This document shows, piece by piece, positions 10,858-23,122 of a stretch of 64,000 nt of DNA. The notes beneath the pieces were generated by a model. It made no database searches. It saw nothing but the letters and a program-made list of their open reading frames with translations, and was not told the origin of the DNA. This stretch comes from Cephalotus follicularis (taxonomy: Eukaryota > Streptophyta > Magnoliopsida > Oxalidales > Cephalotaceae): assembly GCA_001972305.1 (NCBI GenBank), contig BDDD01001496.1, positions 267,236-331,235 of the forward strand, in the 5' to 3' direction. A program made the translations under genes and the position numbers. The stretch's first letter is position 1. Every line of letters starts with the position of its first letter.

Positions 10858-12208
10858 TCAGTCAAGAGAATTTATTGTTGGTCTGGCTTCAAACTTCACA
10901 TCATACTCGCCTAACTTGATAGACCACTTGATTAATCTTCCTGACATGTCTGGCTTTGCTAGTACTTGTCTAAGTGGCTTGTCGGCCAATACTTTGATTA
11001 TATGGGATTGAAAATATGACCTCAGCTTTCTCACCGCAATAATCATAGCATATGCGTACTTCTCTACCTCTGGATACCTTCCCTTAGCATCATTCAAATC
11101 TTTGCTCACATAATATATTGGCCTTTGAATTTTATCCTCTTCCCTGACAAGCACTGCACTCACTACACTGGATGTTGCCGCAAGGTATAAATACAAGTCT
11201 TCCCCATCTCTTGGTTTTGATATCAGAGGAGGGAAAGCCAAGTATTCCTTCAATTTCTGCAAGGTTGCTTGACATTCTTCTGACCAAAAAAATCCCTTAG
11301 GATCTCTTAAAACCTTGAAGAAAGGAAGGCATTTTTCCGCTGACTTGGAGACAAACCAGCTCAGGGCTGTGATTTTTTCGTTTAATCTCTGTATTTCCCT
11401 GATAGTTTGAGGAGGATTCAATCTCTGAATTGCTGAGATCTTCTCTGGTTTAGCATCTATTCCTTTGCTAGAAACCGTAAACCTGAGAAACTTAAGTGAC
11501 CTCAAAAGTGCACTTGGATGGGTTGAGGCGCATTTTGTATTTTCTTAATACCTCAAAAGTCCTCCAAGTCCTGATATGAGGACTCCTTGCTGGTGTCTTG
11601 ACGAGCATATCGTCAATATACACCTCCATATTCCTCCCGATCTGAGGTGCGAAGATTTTATTGACCAACTGCTGGTAGGTCACACCCGCATTCTTCAATC
11701 CAAAGGGCATGACTTTGTAGCAATACATACCCCTGTCTGTGATGAATGTTGTTTTATTCTCGTCGGGCTCATACATAGGGATTTGATTATATCTCGAGTA
11801 AGCATCCAAGAAACACAACATTCTGTAGCCCGAGGTTGCATCCACCAATTGATCAATCTTCAAGAGGGGGAAGTGATCTTTTGGGCAAGTTTTGTTGAGG
11901 TCTATAAAATCAATGCACATCATCCACTTACCATTAGCCTTCTTGACTAGGACCGGCTTCGCCAGCCAGTCAGAATAATGCACTTTCCTTATAAACCCCG
12001 CCTGCAACAGCTTATTGACTTCTTCTGCTGTCACTTGCTGTCGCTCGGGTGCGAAGTTTCTTTTCTTTTTCCTGGTCAGAGGCTTCATAGGATCTACACT
12101 CAGTTTATGTACCATCACCTCTGGACTGATCCTTGGAACCTCCTCTGCCGACCAGACAAACACATCTCTGTTATTTCTAAGGGACGTTATTAGTTCCTCT
12201 TTCTCCAC
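10858..12208 (-). pseudogene. Reverse transcriptase plus first RNase H of element A
   Basis: The RT frame (12208-11492, 238 residues) keeps the fingers/palm motifs. HKLSVDP is near residue 34, WLAKPVLVKKANGKW near 81, the first catalytic Asp lies in FLDAY (D135), FGLKNAG is near 169, and the catalytic box is YIDD (197-200). A frameshift at about 11495 joins the next frame (11505-10858), which holds the RT thumb/connection and an RNase H-like domain (DLYLYLAATSSVVSAVL, YPEVEKYAYAMI). Relatives usually form one pol polyprotein. Here the RT active site is intact but the frame is broken on both sides. Confidence 0.85.
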
Positions 12209-12559
12209 ATCTCCAAGTTGAGAGCCAACCTGGAAAACTTTCTCTGTATTGCCTTCTTTTAAAAGTACCTACACCACATCTTCAACAGGCTGTGGACGCT
12301 CGAGCTTCACCTCTCCTCTGAGCTCCACATTAGCTATGGGCAAGGCCTTCTCTTTCCTCTTGTCCATTATGGCAGTTTTGTAACACTGCTTTGCTACCTA
12401 TTGGTCTCCTTGGACTTCCCCCACGCCAAACCTTGTTGGGAATTTCATCACTAGGTGCCTTGTTGACACTATCGCCTCCATCAAATTCAGACATGGTCGC
12501 CCAACTATTGCATTGTATGGGCTCGGTATATCAACCACCAAGAATTTCATCTGCACTTG

Positions 12560-12869
12560 AGTCTAGCGTGGGGTCGTGCCTGCTGCCACTGACAAGTCGA
12601 TGGATCCCGGAGGATGGACCATCTCTCATGCGAAGCCCACTAGAGGAGTTTTTAGGGGCCTTAGTTGGTCGGCAGGTATGCTCAATTGATCAAAAGCATG
12701 CTCGTATAGGATATCCGTCGAGCTCCCGTTATCAATGAGGATCTTCTTAATAGTGAATAGTTCCACTTGAAGAGTCACCACCACTAGATAATTATGAGGG
12801 AGACGTACTCCCTCATAGTCCATCTTAGAGAAGGATAACACCTCCTCATCTCCACCTGACTTCAACCTT
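12560..12869 (-). pseudogene. Aspartic protease of element A
   Basis: The minus frame at 12865-12626 contains ILIDNGSSTDILYEHA, the D-[ST/N]-G-S-S active-site signature of retroviral-type pepsin-like proteases in Tat elements. Asn replaces the usual Ser/Thr before Gly. A stop near 12626 ends the frame before the family's usual C-terminus. Confidence 0.75.
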
Positions 12870-14689
12870 TTGCTATGCAGGTATTATTGCACAGCAAAGG
12901 TTTGTCTAGCATACACTTTTCGAGCCCTGCTATGGTCGCCACCAGATGCGACCCCTCCAGAGATGGTGTGGATCACACCCCTGGGCTGTTGCTCCTCTTC
13001 CTGCTGCGGAGCTTGTTCATTGCGCTCCTTTCTTTCTTGTAGAGCATTCCGGTCATGTACTTGAGTAGATAACCCTTCCGAATCAGGTCCTCAATCTAAT
13101 TCTTCAGGTGCCTGCACTCCTCTGTGTCATGCCCATGGTCACGATAGTACCGGCAATATTTATTTGTGTTCCTCTTCTCAGCTGTCGACCTCAATGGTGA
13201 TGGCCATTGGATGGGGACCTTGTCTTTCTCCACTGCCAGAATCCTTGTGCGCGTCTCCAGGAGAGGGGCAAAGTTGTTGTAAGTTGGGATTGGTGCCCCC
13301 CTTTTTGGGGATTCCTCCTTCCTGGAAAGCTTGTGCCTCAGGTCATCTTTGGGTAGCTCTGACCTATATTTTCTCTTCTATTTCTTCCTTGGAGCACTTC
13401 GGTGAGTGCTCCCCTTTCTCCACCTAATGGCTCGACCAAGAAGTTTTTTGCTTCCAAGCGGCCATCGTCTCCTCAGCATTGACGTACTTCTCTACTCTTC
13501 TCAGCATGTCTGCCATGTCCAGAGCTGGCTTCTTCATGAGGGAGAAGGTCAAGGGTGAATTGTCCTTCAATCCACTATTCAGAGCTGTCACAGCGAAGGA
13601 CAGTTCCAAATCTTTCACTATCAGAGACTCCTTATTGAATCTGGTGAGGTGATCTCTTAAGGACTCATCATTCCCCTGCACCACCTTGATCAGCTGACTT
13701 GAATTCCTCCTCTGCATGGTGCTGTTGAGGAATTTGGTAACGAACAGTTCCATAAACTGTTCAAAATTCACCACCGAATCCACTTGCAGAGTTGAATACC
13801 TTGACTTGGCTGCTCCAGTCAATGTTGTCGGGAATCCTCTGCAAAGGACCGAGTCCGAGGCTTGGTGCACTAGCATGACTTGTGTGTAATAGCGCATGTG
13901 TTGGATTAGGTCCGTGGACCCATTATACTCCTTGAGACTCAGAAACTGAAATCTCCTTGGGATACGCTCCCTCATTATCTCGTGTGTTAAAGGAGTGGAG
14001 TTTATGTTTCGTACCTCGGTCAGGTACCCTTTCCCCTGCTCGGCTCCCCGGATCCTTCTCTCCATCTCGGTAAGCCTTCTGTTCATGGCTTCATCTATAT
14101 CCTCAATGTTCCTAGTCTTGGTAGAAACTTGGGATGTGCCCGTTGCTAGTCGGACTGAGTGGTCTGACCTGTTTCTATGCAATGTTTCAGTTCTACGCGA
14201 AGCGTAGGAGCGTGCTCGGGTCTCCTCAGCATCTACCGGGCGATTCACTTCCATTGGTTACTGCTCGGGATGCTTTGGCCGAGGGTTGTTGCTGTGATCC
14301 CTGGCAGTTGAAGACTCTGCCCTCAGAGATGTATTAATCTCTGGTCTCCTCCTCAGAGGTGTATCAACCTCTGACCGCCTTGGGGGGTGCATGGCCCTCC
14401 TTGACGGGTTTCGCCTTGCCCCTTGGGACTGTTGAATCTCCAGGGATGGTCTGCTTGGACCAGATTGTTCTCGAATGATTGGTCGGCTCGGTCTGACCTA
14501 ATTCCGGTTGGCTAGTTTGGTTGCCCAAAAGGTGGTAAGGCGCCCCATTTCCTGGAGCAGCTGATTGAATTGCTCCCCAAAAATAGGAGCTCGCTCGGGA
14601 ATGGAGACCTGATCAGCAGCAGGGGATTGATTTCCAGTGGGAGCCTGGCTGCCATCGGCCGCGGAATTGTTATTTCTTCTTGGAGGCAT
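12870..14689 (-). pseudogene. gag of element A
   Basis: Starts at the MPPRR methionine at 14689, the same start as in element B (54434). A stop at 14498 and further breaks lead to the capsid frame 14254-13424 (276 residues). That frame has the Tat Gag pattern PRRFQFLSLKEYNGSTDLIQHMRYY, LCRGFPTTLTGAAKSRY and ELFVTKFLNS. The Cys/His segment that in B reads CRYHRDHGHDTEEC falls in the degraded part around 13090-13160. Confidence 0.82.
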
Positions 14690-14729
14690 GATTCACTGTG
14701 TTTTGTAGAAAACTTTTCGTCGCGCTTAT

Positions 14730-15142
14730 ACTCAGAGAGATAGTGTTTGATCGTCTTCCCTGCACAAATAAAGCAAACTAGCCGATGGTTCAGAAGGTTT
14801 CACTCCCGGGGATTTTCCGATACTTAAGTCAGAAAAAGCAAATAAAGCAATACAAAGGTTCTTTAGTACATAAAAAATGGCGGACCTGTGTAAAATGTTT
14901 GATTCTCGTATTTATAGAGTCTGGTTGTAACTGCCTTGCTTGACTTGCGGAGATGATTATTGTACCCCTAAGAAAATGTCGACTATCTCGGCATTTCCTT
15001 GATTTCACACCGGAGCATTATCGTGCGTCATCTCTTCAGATTTTAAACGTCCGACCACGTGTCTATAATTCTGTATGACACTTGTCTTGTTTTTCCGAGG
15101 ACACCTGACGATACTTTTTAGGTAAGATTTTTTTTCATATCA
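14730..15142 (-). repeat. Element A 5' LTR, missing its primer-proximal end
   Basis: Matches the 3' LTR from 'tactctgagaaatag' onward and ends CATATCA before the GAAAT duplication. About 75 bp that should carry the TGTTGATGCA end, and the adjoining primer-binding site, are gone. The gag leader joins LTR-internal sequence at about 14730. Confidence 0.8.
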
Positions 15143-15147
15143 GAAAT

Positions 15148-16906
15148 CATTTTACGTTTTTCACTACAAGCAAATGTGAGATTTCGTGTATTTTTTTTAA
15201 CAACATGCATGGAATATCAAAAAAGTTTGTTGTGAAATGGGCAATGAAATTTCCTTTTACAAATAACCCCAAACCCATTTCATTTTGGGAACTATAAACA
15301 CGAAGTCCCACAATGATTTGTTGTGAAAAGGGTGATAAGAGAGTTTCTTTCTTATAAAATACCTAAATTTTGCATCAAAGAAAGTAAAAGTGTTGAATAC
15401 TAGATAATATTTTTTTTCTTCTTGATTATAAATCTTTCTTTGGTAAAATGAATATTTATTTCATAAAGTATACATTTTTTTGAAGTATTTACTTTATAAA
15501 AGTGATATATAATTGATATTAAAAAAAATAAAAGAAAATTGGTTTTCCAATGGAATTGGATAAATACAAAACTGAAAATCAAATCTAAACTGAAACACAA
15601 AACTAACTGAAATGATAAAATTGAAATAACTGAACATAATTAAAAAAAATTTATTTGATTTTTCGGATATCAATTAAAATGAGCACCACAGGTTCATCTT
15701 ATTAAAAAAAAAAAAACTAGTGAGCAATTCGTGCAATATACAGATATTTTTGTTTCACATTACGCATCGTTGAGAGAATTCTTTCAAAATTGATGACCAA
15801 AAAACTGATAACTATAAAAATAAAATAAAAATACCATAATAAATAGACTGTTATCACTCCTTGCTGGTGTCCTGACTTTGTTGGTAGGATATAATTCTAA
15901 ACTTGATCACAGTTAATACATAAACCTGTTATCAAATTCTGAAGCAAAAATAGACTGCATCTTTTCTTTGGAAAGAGCAATATTGCAGCAGTTAATGGTT
16001 ACAATCAGTTTAGCTTTTAGTAGAGACATATAACATCGATTACAAAACGACGGAATGATTTGTCAGCAATAAGGTACAAACTAATAAATGTTGTATTGCA
16101 AACCCAGATGGTGACTGCATTTTAATTTCTACACACAAATATTTTGAGCATTTTAAAAGATGTTAGGATTTTCATTTGTTTTATACGAAATAGTAAGCTA
16201 ACTACATTAATATAACACTATCACATGACATTATGGATCATTTGTAGGTGTGTTATGTTGATGCGTGTAGACGGTAAATGGCGAATGAGCCGATCGGTTT
16301 GGGTGCGTACGATAGGAGATCAGAGTCTTGGGGCGTCAATGAGGTGGCGTGATTAGGAGCTACCGGATCAAGTGAGATTAAATGTCAATGACAGTGTTCA
16401 TAGGTGCAGCTATATAGGCATATAACACTCTCTTTTTTTGGTGCTTTGTGTGTTTTCATGAAAAAAGAAAACAAGGATAATTACAAATACCTGTATTTTT
16501 TAATAATTATAAAGACCTTCCTAATAACTAACTCTGTTAACAGAAATTGCAAATAGACAAAAATACCCACATATATGTTTAACTTTTTTTTTTAATTTCA
16601 TTTACAACTCTTTCCCTCTGTATCTAAATAAACAAACTCTCTAGGCTCCCCGCTTTACCCTATTTGTTATATTTTTACGAAAATCCAAAGGAAACCCAAA
16701 ATTAAAGCTGCAGCCTCACAAGACTGGAAGTTCAGATCTGGTGGGAAAAAAGTATATCAGAGCTTTTGGAAGCGTTTGGTTGTGGTGGTGCTTCTTGAAA
16801 CCAGTGGTGGACATTGTCGCGCGTTGGTTCAAGCACTTTGGTGACGAGGTTTCACGCGCTAGTTAGATGGCGGATTTGTGTTTTTTGAGGTGACATGGGC
16901 AGTGTG
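15148..16906. other. AT-rich non-coding DNA, likely host intergenic
   Basis: About 1.8 kb lies between the target duplications of elements A and E. It is AT-rich with homopolymers (for example poly-A near 15706-15716). The last 250 bp are more GC-rich but have no credible frame. No repeat ends, RNA gene or coding sequence could be supported. Confidence 0.5.
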
Positions 16907-16911
16907 GGTAT

Positions 16912-17325
16912 TATTGGGAAAATGTGGTCCTTTTCTCCTTTGATAACACTTGGTGAGAAACTACTCACACATTTTGATATAAAATTACCAGTTCAATCTG
17001 TCAACGAAAAATAAACAAATTAAATAAAAATAAATAGAATATTAAGTAAACACAAGAGAACACTAGATTTACGTGATTCGATAAAATCTTACCTAAATTC
17101 ATAAAAAGATAGATATGTTCTTTCATAACGAGAAATATCAATACAAGAAAACAATTAACTTTTTATGCCCAAAACTCAATCCCACAAAACCACTGTACAC
17201 ACTCTCTCAACCCAAAAACAAACTCTCACCATGTGTCTATATTTTCATACTCTTACACTAATATTTATAGTTACAAAGTAATTGCTTATCAAGTAATCCT
17301 AATCATTATCGACAAAGCTATATTA
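16912..17325 (-). repeat. Element E 3' LTR, outer segment
   Basis: Aligns with 26313 onward ('tggtcc', 'cacaagagaacac', 'tgtgtctatattttcatactcttacac'). It is interrupted at about 17325 by element D; the rest of this LTR resumes at 24640 and ends CCCAACA at 24701. Confidence 0.78.
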
Positions 17326-17359
17326 GACACATGGTGAGAGTGGACATAAGCAATCAAGA

Positions 17360-18604
17360 GACATAAAAAGGAGACTGGGTTCAAACAGAAAATATAGAGA
17401 ATCATAACGACAAAACAAGAACAACAAGCAATCAAGAGAAATTTTCACAGTTCTTCGTATCAGTCTCCTTATCATTTTGGGCTTATATTCTATCTGCTTT
17501 TTGTGAGCATTTCTTTGAGCTGTACTAAGTCTATATACAACCTAATATAGGTTATACAAAAACCAAAAACATCATTTTAAACCTTTTATTGTAAAAAGGG
17601 GAGTGGACCCTAAGTGATTGAGGTCAATCACAGAAAACTGTAAGGGTGCGCCGAATAGCCCCTGGTAAAGTTATTCAGAGATTGTATTCAGGTGGAATAC
17701 TAGTGGAATCTCAAGAGGTTTTGAGAAAGTGGACATAAGCAAGAGACTGACCGAACCACTATAAATCATGTTTGCAATCCTCTTACCCTTTCTCTATATT
17801 TATTTATTCACTGCATATTTATTTATAAACTGCTAAGTTTGTTTTTAGGGATAAGTCCATTTTTGCTCCCTGAACTTTACAAGTTGTGTCTCGTTGGCCC
17901 CCGAACTTTTTTTCGTGTTAAAATTGCCCCCAAACTCTTCTTCGTTCATCACCGTAAAAAAAGTTCGGGGGCAACTTTGGCAAGAAAAAAATTTCGGGGG
18001 CCAACGAGACACAACGTGTAAAGTTCAGGGGGAAAAATGGATTTAACCCTTGTTTTTATTATATTAGAATTGTTCATCTAGTCTAATATTACTGGCGCTT
18101 AGTTAAAGCGCTACCAGTTTAACGAAACTGACGGCGGTTTGTAATTAAGCATCCTTCTGTTTTCTGGCTTGTCAATACTCTATCTTTGCTTCTCTGGATT
18201 TCTTTTCTAGATTTCTTGTTTTCTTGTAGTTGGACTCCTCTTTTCTGGCTTAGTAAAGGTTTGATTTCTCTTGCTTATTTCTGCCTTGATTTCCCAATCA
18301 TTGCTGAATTGTTTAGCTTCTCTTTTGAGTTGCCAAAACTTCCTTTGAGTTCAAAGGCGTCGAGAGTTGCCGCGCTTGATTGCTTAAGCGCTAATGGTTT
18401 AGATAAAATGTCGCCGCTTATCATTCCTCTAAGCGTTGCTGGTTTCATACAAAGCATTGGCGCTTTATGCTTAGATAACTGCTGATATTTTGTTTTTTGT
18501 TCTGCTTAACAATTCATCCATCTATCTCAACTTGCACATAAACTAAAATCATTAGATGCAAATATGTTATCATCAAAATTAGGATAGAGACATAAATGTC
18601 AACA
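17360..18604 (-). repeat. Element D 3' LTR, rearranged with an inverted segment
   Basis: The inner part (18085-18604) is in direct orientation with 24150-24639, ending GTCAACA next to the polypurine tract. The outer part (about 17370-17847 plus 18059-18090) is instead the reverse complement of 23200-23700 in the right LTR. The middle of the LTR (about 23730-24150) has no counterpart. The MITE at 17848-18049 sits in the inverted part. Confidence 0.75.
17848..18049. mobile_element. Mutator-type MITE, 202 bp foldback
   Basis: The two ends are inverted repeats of about 65-70 bp (GGGATAAGTCC.. and GGGTTAAATCC.. reading inward), sharing 'TGAACTTTAC', 'GTTGTGTCTCGTTGGCCCCC' and so on. It is flanked by an exact 9-bp duplication TTGTTTTTA (17839-17847, 18050-18058). 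The uninterrupted site is preserved once in the homologous LTR near 23235-23250 (minus sense), proving insertion. The 9-bp duplication and G-rich termini point to the MULE superfamily. It encodes nothing. Confidence 0.9.
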
Positions 18605-18625
18605 ATCTTCCCATTTTTGATGATG
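18605..18625 (-). other. Polypurine tract of element D
   Basis: On the minus strand the purine-rich core AAAAATGGGAAGAT immediately precedes the LTR start TGTTGAC. This fits the plus-strand primer of a minus-oriented Copia element. Confidence 0.65.
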
Positions 18626-19695
18626 ATAAAAATTTGCCAATATAGGAGTATAAATGCATAAGTAAGCATGAGTAAGCATAATAAATAGAAACAAGATATC
18701 AGACTTAAGGATTTAGCATAGCATTTCAGATTAAGCATTTAGCAGATGTTCTCTTCTCCCCATTCCCTCAACTTATGCATAATATATTTCTCTCCCTTTT
18801 TTGTATAGCATCAAAAAGTTGAGAAAAAGACTAAGATTTATCGTTAGAAAAGTAAGCAGAACAAAGTGAGATCAGTGTAACAGAAATCTTCCGCTTTATG
18901 AGTAGGTGACATAGCTTAGACATATTGGCATTATGTAGCTGTAACCAATAATCAAAAGCATATCAATATAATAAGCTAGTATGTATGAGCATTGCTCCCC
19001 CTCAACATATGCAACATTTAATATTTGTTAGCAGAAGATTATCTGACTCAAGTAAAGGGTTTTGAGAAGAAAATACTCTCCCCCTTACTCTTTGCTCCTT
19101 CTTAGCTTTTAAGCATATTTATTCTTTCCTTTGTAAACCAATAGAAATAATCATTTACACTCCCCTTTGCTTTTGAGCATATTGATACCAATTGAATAAT
19201 CATTAAAAAAAATGAGAGAGGCAAATAACAAAATCATTCAAGCATAGCATAGATATTCAATGAATCATTAATTATAATTGTTACTAATAGAAATATTCAG
19301 ATAAACATATTTAAATGTTTAAACAATAATATCAACAGGAATATTTATTTTATATTTCAGATACCAAGACAAATTGCATAAAGTTTTTGCATTGCATTTT
19401 AAATTCAAAATTAAACCAATGACAGCAATATATGTATCTTATTTCCAACACAATTATAAAGTCAATAATTAGAGTTTTGATATCATAACAATAGAAAACA
19501 ACAAATAATATTATATGATATTCAAGAAATTAGTTAACCAAAGCACAATTTATAATGTTTTGAGATACAAAACATCAACAAGAGCAACATAATTTATAAT
19601 GTTTACAAAACAAAACGCAAAACAAGACACAAAATAAAACAGGAAAAGTGATGATATGTAATACAATCTATCAATCGTCCATCCCATCATCTCCA
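18626..19695. other. Non-coding 3' interior of element D
   Basis: About 1 kb of AT-rich sequence lies between the extra ORF and the polypurine tract. It has the diverged run 'ctcccccttactctttgctcc' / 'cactcccctttgcttttgagcat' around 19075-19180 and no coding frame. Confidence 0.5.
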
Positions 19696-20927
19696 TTATC
19701 CATCATCCCCAATCTCCGCAGTGTGGGTATTTTGATCTTCAGCTTCATTTGTCGCATTCTCTTGATCTTCTACTTCACTGGTCATATCCTCATTTCCAAT
19801 TAAGCATTTTTCAACAAATTTTCTTTCAAGTCTTCTTTGTCTTCTTTGTAAATTTCTTTGACTTTTCTCTAAACTTCTTTGTCCACTCTCTAAATTTCTT
19901 TGTCCTCTCTCTAATCTCCTAATTGCTTGCATAATCTCCTCAAATTGACTGTTTGGAAGATTAAAGGAAGGACTAGGCTCAACTTTAGGAACTACATTTT
20001 CTCCACCTTGTGCTTCTTCTCCCTCTTCTTCTTCATTGCACACTCTATTAGAATCTTCATTTTTAGGAATCCAAGTTGCTAGCCTCTTATGCTTTTTGAA
20101 ACTCATTCTACTAAAGGTTCCTTTTCCCACCTTATCAGCACTTTGAAGTGCATTGTGCACTTCCCCATCTAAGTCCACATGATAATACATCAGAATATAA
20201 GTGACCAAGTTCCCATAAGGCAATCTAGCATTTTCTCGAGCTTGCATAGCCTTCATGTGATTTAGAATTAGTAAAGGCACATTAATTCTTCTACCAGTCA
20301 CTATATAAAACATCGTAAAAGCTTCCATTTTAGTGACTTCATCAAAACCACCAGCCTTAGGTAGAATATGTGTTGCTACAGCTCTATGTAAAAATCTATA
20401 ATCAAACTTAAGATTGTGAGAATACATTTGTTCAACTACATGTGCATTCTCACTAAACAATAGATGCACACATTCTTCTTTGTTAAAGCCATCTTCTTCA
20501 ACCCAACTTCTATTAGACCAATCTCTTGAGCCATCACAGGGTATACTTAAAATTGAAGCTAGAGTTGGATAATTCATCAAAATATTTCTGTTCTTTACTC
20601 TAGTGGATAGACTAAAGATGTGCTGAATCAAAAATTAGCATAGAATTCTTTCATAAGGTCAAGATAATGTGGCAAATTAACATTAAACAGGGGTCCTAAG
20701 TCTAGAACATTTAACCAGCCAACAATTGGAAATCCTTCCCCTAGATAGAAATTGAAATCTAATGTTTTCCCAACAAGTACTTTTTTATCAAAATAAGCTG
20801 AAGGATATCTTAAACCTTGTTGGACAATGGGTTGTTGAGGCACAACTGCTCCAGGATGTGTGTTCCTTCCTCTGCCCCTTCCTGAGCTCTCTCCCTCTAT
20901 GACTTTTGGGCGCTTGGTTCTTGGCAT
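19696..20927 (-). pseudogene. 'Putative plant transposon protein' (Transposase_32-like) ORF of element D
   Basis: Start at the MPRTKRPKV methionine at 20927. The first frame (to 20628) has a basic, Gly/Arg-rich N-terminus, then YFDKKVLVGKTLDF and LDLMKEFYANF. A one-base frameshift in a T-run at about 20630 leads to the second frame (to 19696). That frame has FDYRFLHRAVATHILPKAGGFDEVTKMEAFTMFYIV and LPYGNLVTYILMYYHVDLDGE, typical of the plant family annotated as putative plant transposon protein (PF20167 by memory). The C-terminus is a heptad-like RNLESGQRSLEKSQ coiled coil with an acidic tail. It lies downstream of gag where pol or env-like sequence would be. Function is unknown. Confidence 0.7.
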
Positions 20928-21842
20928 TTGATGAGAGAAGATTGATATGTAGGGATGATTTGATGTAACGAAGGTGTTTTGTGACAGATTTAAGGGACTT
21001 TCGGTTTGAGAGGAGTTTCTGAAATCGCCAGATAATGATTTTGGGATTTAGGGATTTGAGGAAATAAGACGGCGCTTTATCTAATAGATTTGATGAAACC
21101 GTCGACGCTTTTAACTGAACCTCTAACGGTTTCAATTAATGCGTCGACGCTTAGCGCTTAGCCTTTGACGCCGTTAATGAAACGCCGATGCTTTGATTGC
21201 ATAATTAAAGAAAAAAATTTATGTTTGATGCTAAAATTAATCACCAATTGATTTTTATTTAAAAAAAATTCCTATGGTGACTTACTAAGACTGCCAAGAG
21301 ATTGGAGAAATTTTGCCAAAGAATTCTGAAATTCAAGAATAGGTAAAAGAGGTGTTTGGTGAAGGAGGAACAATGAAATACACCAATTGATACAAGCGAA
21401 ATACAGAATAGCATCAATTGATAGATACTATAATGCAAGTGGAACTGTAATGGTGATTGCTACTTCGAGTGAGACAGAACTCCTAAAAATTAAAGGAAGG
21501 AAGAAGAAAACTGAAGAATAAAGAAACTGATTTTTATCATTCATTCTTAAAAAATTTAGAACAACCTTTTAACTACTTCGTCAGCTCATACAAACTCTTA
21601 ATTTCAATTTCATATACAATCATTCAACATAGCAATTTATACAGACACATTTTCATACAAAGAATCACATAAACCATGTTATTTACAATATCAGTTAAAA
21701 GCATGTAATGTTTTATAAAGCATGGTCAGCATATCATCAAAACACTTACTACTCATGTGTTTACTGTGAAGTTTACTACTCAAAGTTTGCTTGAAGTTTC
21801 ATTGAAATAATTCCTTCAAGCACACCTACAAAGCAAAGATAT
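20928..21842. other. Non-coding spacer between gag and extra ORF of element D
   Basis: Position 21068-21200 is dense in GCGTCGACGCTT-type palindromes. The rest is AT-rich. No protease, integrase or RT motif was recognised in any frame, so pol appears to be absent rather than merely mutated. Confidence 0.55.
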
Positions 21843-23075
21843 TTAAACTTTTGGTGTCCAAATAAATTTGGGTCCTTGAGGGTTAGTGATAGTGGTTCCT
21901 TTAGGAACCCAAATTTTGTTAATTCTAATTTTTGATTTAGGCAGTACATTTCTTTTATAAAAACAAGAGAATGAGATATGTCCGTATTTGCCACAAAAGT
22001 TACAATCAACATTAACATTTTGCTTTTTAACAATGACTTTTTCAATTTTGTTCTTATCAATCTTTTTTTTTTCTTTCAAAGAAGTTTTGATAAAGTTTAA
22101 CATTTTTCATTTCATTATAGCCTAAACCTGCTTTATCAAAAACACATCTTTGCATACCAATCAATTTTTTTTAATTTTTCGCTGCTATTAGAGAAATTAG
22201 AAAAAGTTTTCCTTAGCACATCAATTTCAATTTTAAGATTTTTATTTTCCTTTTTAAAATTAGCTGATAACTTTAAAGACATATTTAAGATATCAATTTC
22301 ATTTTTCAAAGATTCAATTTCTTCTAATAGCGACAGATTGTTTTTCTTGAAAGTATCAATTTCAATTTTAAGACAACTATTTTCTTTCTCCAATAGACCG
22401 ATTTTTTCTTCATTAGATTTATTTTTATTAGTGAAAGAAATTGATTTTAATTGATTGTTTTCATCAGTTAAAATTGTAATCTTTTTCTTTAAAGAGGAAA
22501 TACTAGAACTATACTTTTCTATCATTATGACTAGATCACCGTAACTTACCTCATTATCACTTTCTTCCTCGGTTGTATCCTCTTCATCAGAGTCACTTTC
22601 GGTTTCTTCATGTGCCATAAGACACAAGTTTGCTACTTTATCATCATTTTCAGAATTTGAATATTTGTTATCACTCCACCAAGCTTTGTTCTCAGGCTTT
22701 TTGATATTCTTTTGAGCACTTTTCAATTCCTGAATTGAACTTTTATGAGCATCTTCCAACCTATCCCATATTTCCTTAGCCGAGTCACAAAAAGAAATAC
22801 GGTCAAATTCATTAGAACTGAAAGCACAAAAAATAAGGTGTTTGGCCTTAGCATTTAATTTCAACAATTCTCTCTTTTGCTCATCATATCTAATTCTAGG
22901 ATTTGAAGTGGTTTCTATGGGAAATTCTGGACCAAAAACAATTAGGTCCCAAATGTTATAAATAATCCACTGATTGAATAAAGGTAGTCATTTTAATTTT
23001 CCACTTGCTATAGTTGCTCCCATTAAAAAAAGGTGGCTTGGATATGATTTGACTTTGTCCGAAGTTCATGTTCAT
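21843..23075 (-). pseudogene. SIRE-type Copia gag of element D
   Basis: Start at the MNMNFG methionine pair at 23075, followed by KPPFFNGSNYSKWKIKM. A frameshift at about 22990 leads into the capsid (DEQKRELL...SAKEIWDRLE). The long frame 22867-22136 has the LCLMA segment, an acidic stretch and two long coiled-coil blocks (KIGLLEKENSCLKIEI, LKKENKNLKIEID). A further shift near 22155 reaches the FDKAGLGY signature, and 22103-21843 carries the zinc knuckle CNFCGKYGHISFSC. The coiled coil and the GLGY motif are characteristic of SIRE/Maximus Gag. Confidence 0.82.
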
Positions 23076-23122
23076 TTCCATAGATCTTTAAGATTTTAAC
23101 AATTAAGAATTATGAATCTACC

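Larger units (their letters stand above)
4563..15142 (-). mobile_element. Element A: Tat-lineage Ty3/gypsy retrotransposon, complete but dead
   Basis: Bounded by a perfect 5-bp target duplication GAAAT (4558-4562 and 15143-15147), with TG...CA ends. On the minus strand it encodes gag, aspartic protease, RT, RNase H, a second RNase H and integrase. On the plus strand, near the 3' LTR, it carries a separate antisense gene. This order plus the antisense ORF is characteristic of the Tat clade (RIRE2/Retand/Grande relatives). All frames are broken. The 5' LTR (right end) has lost its first bases and the primer-binding site. Confidence 0.9.

Noticed and set aside
15160..15723. CACTACAAGCAAATG near 15160 resembling a CACTA transposon end
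   Set aside because: Only one end matches loosely. No matching inverted end (the nearest, ACTAGTG near 15715, does not fit), no 3-bp duplication and no subterminal repeats were found.
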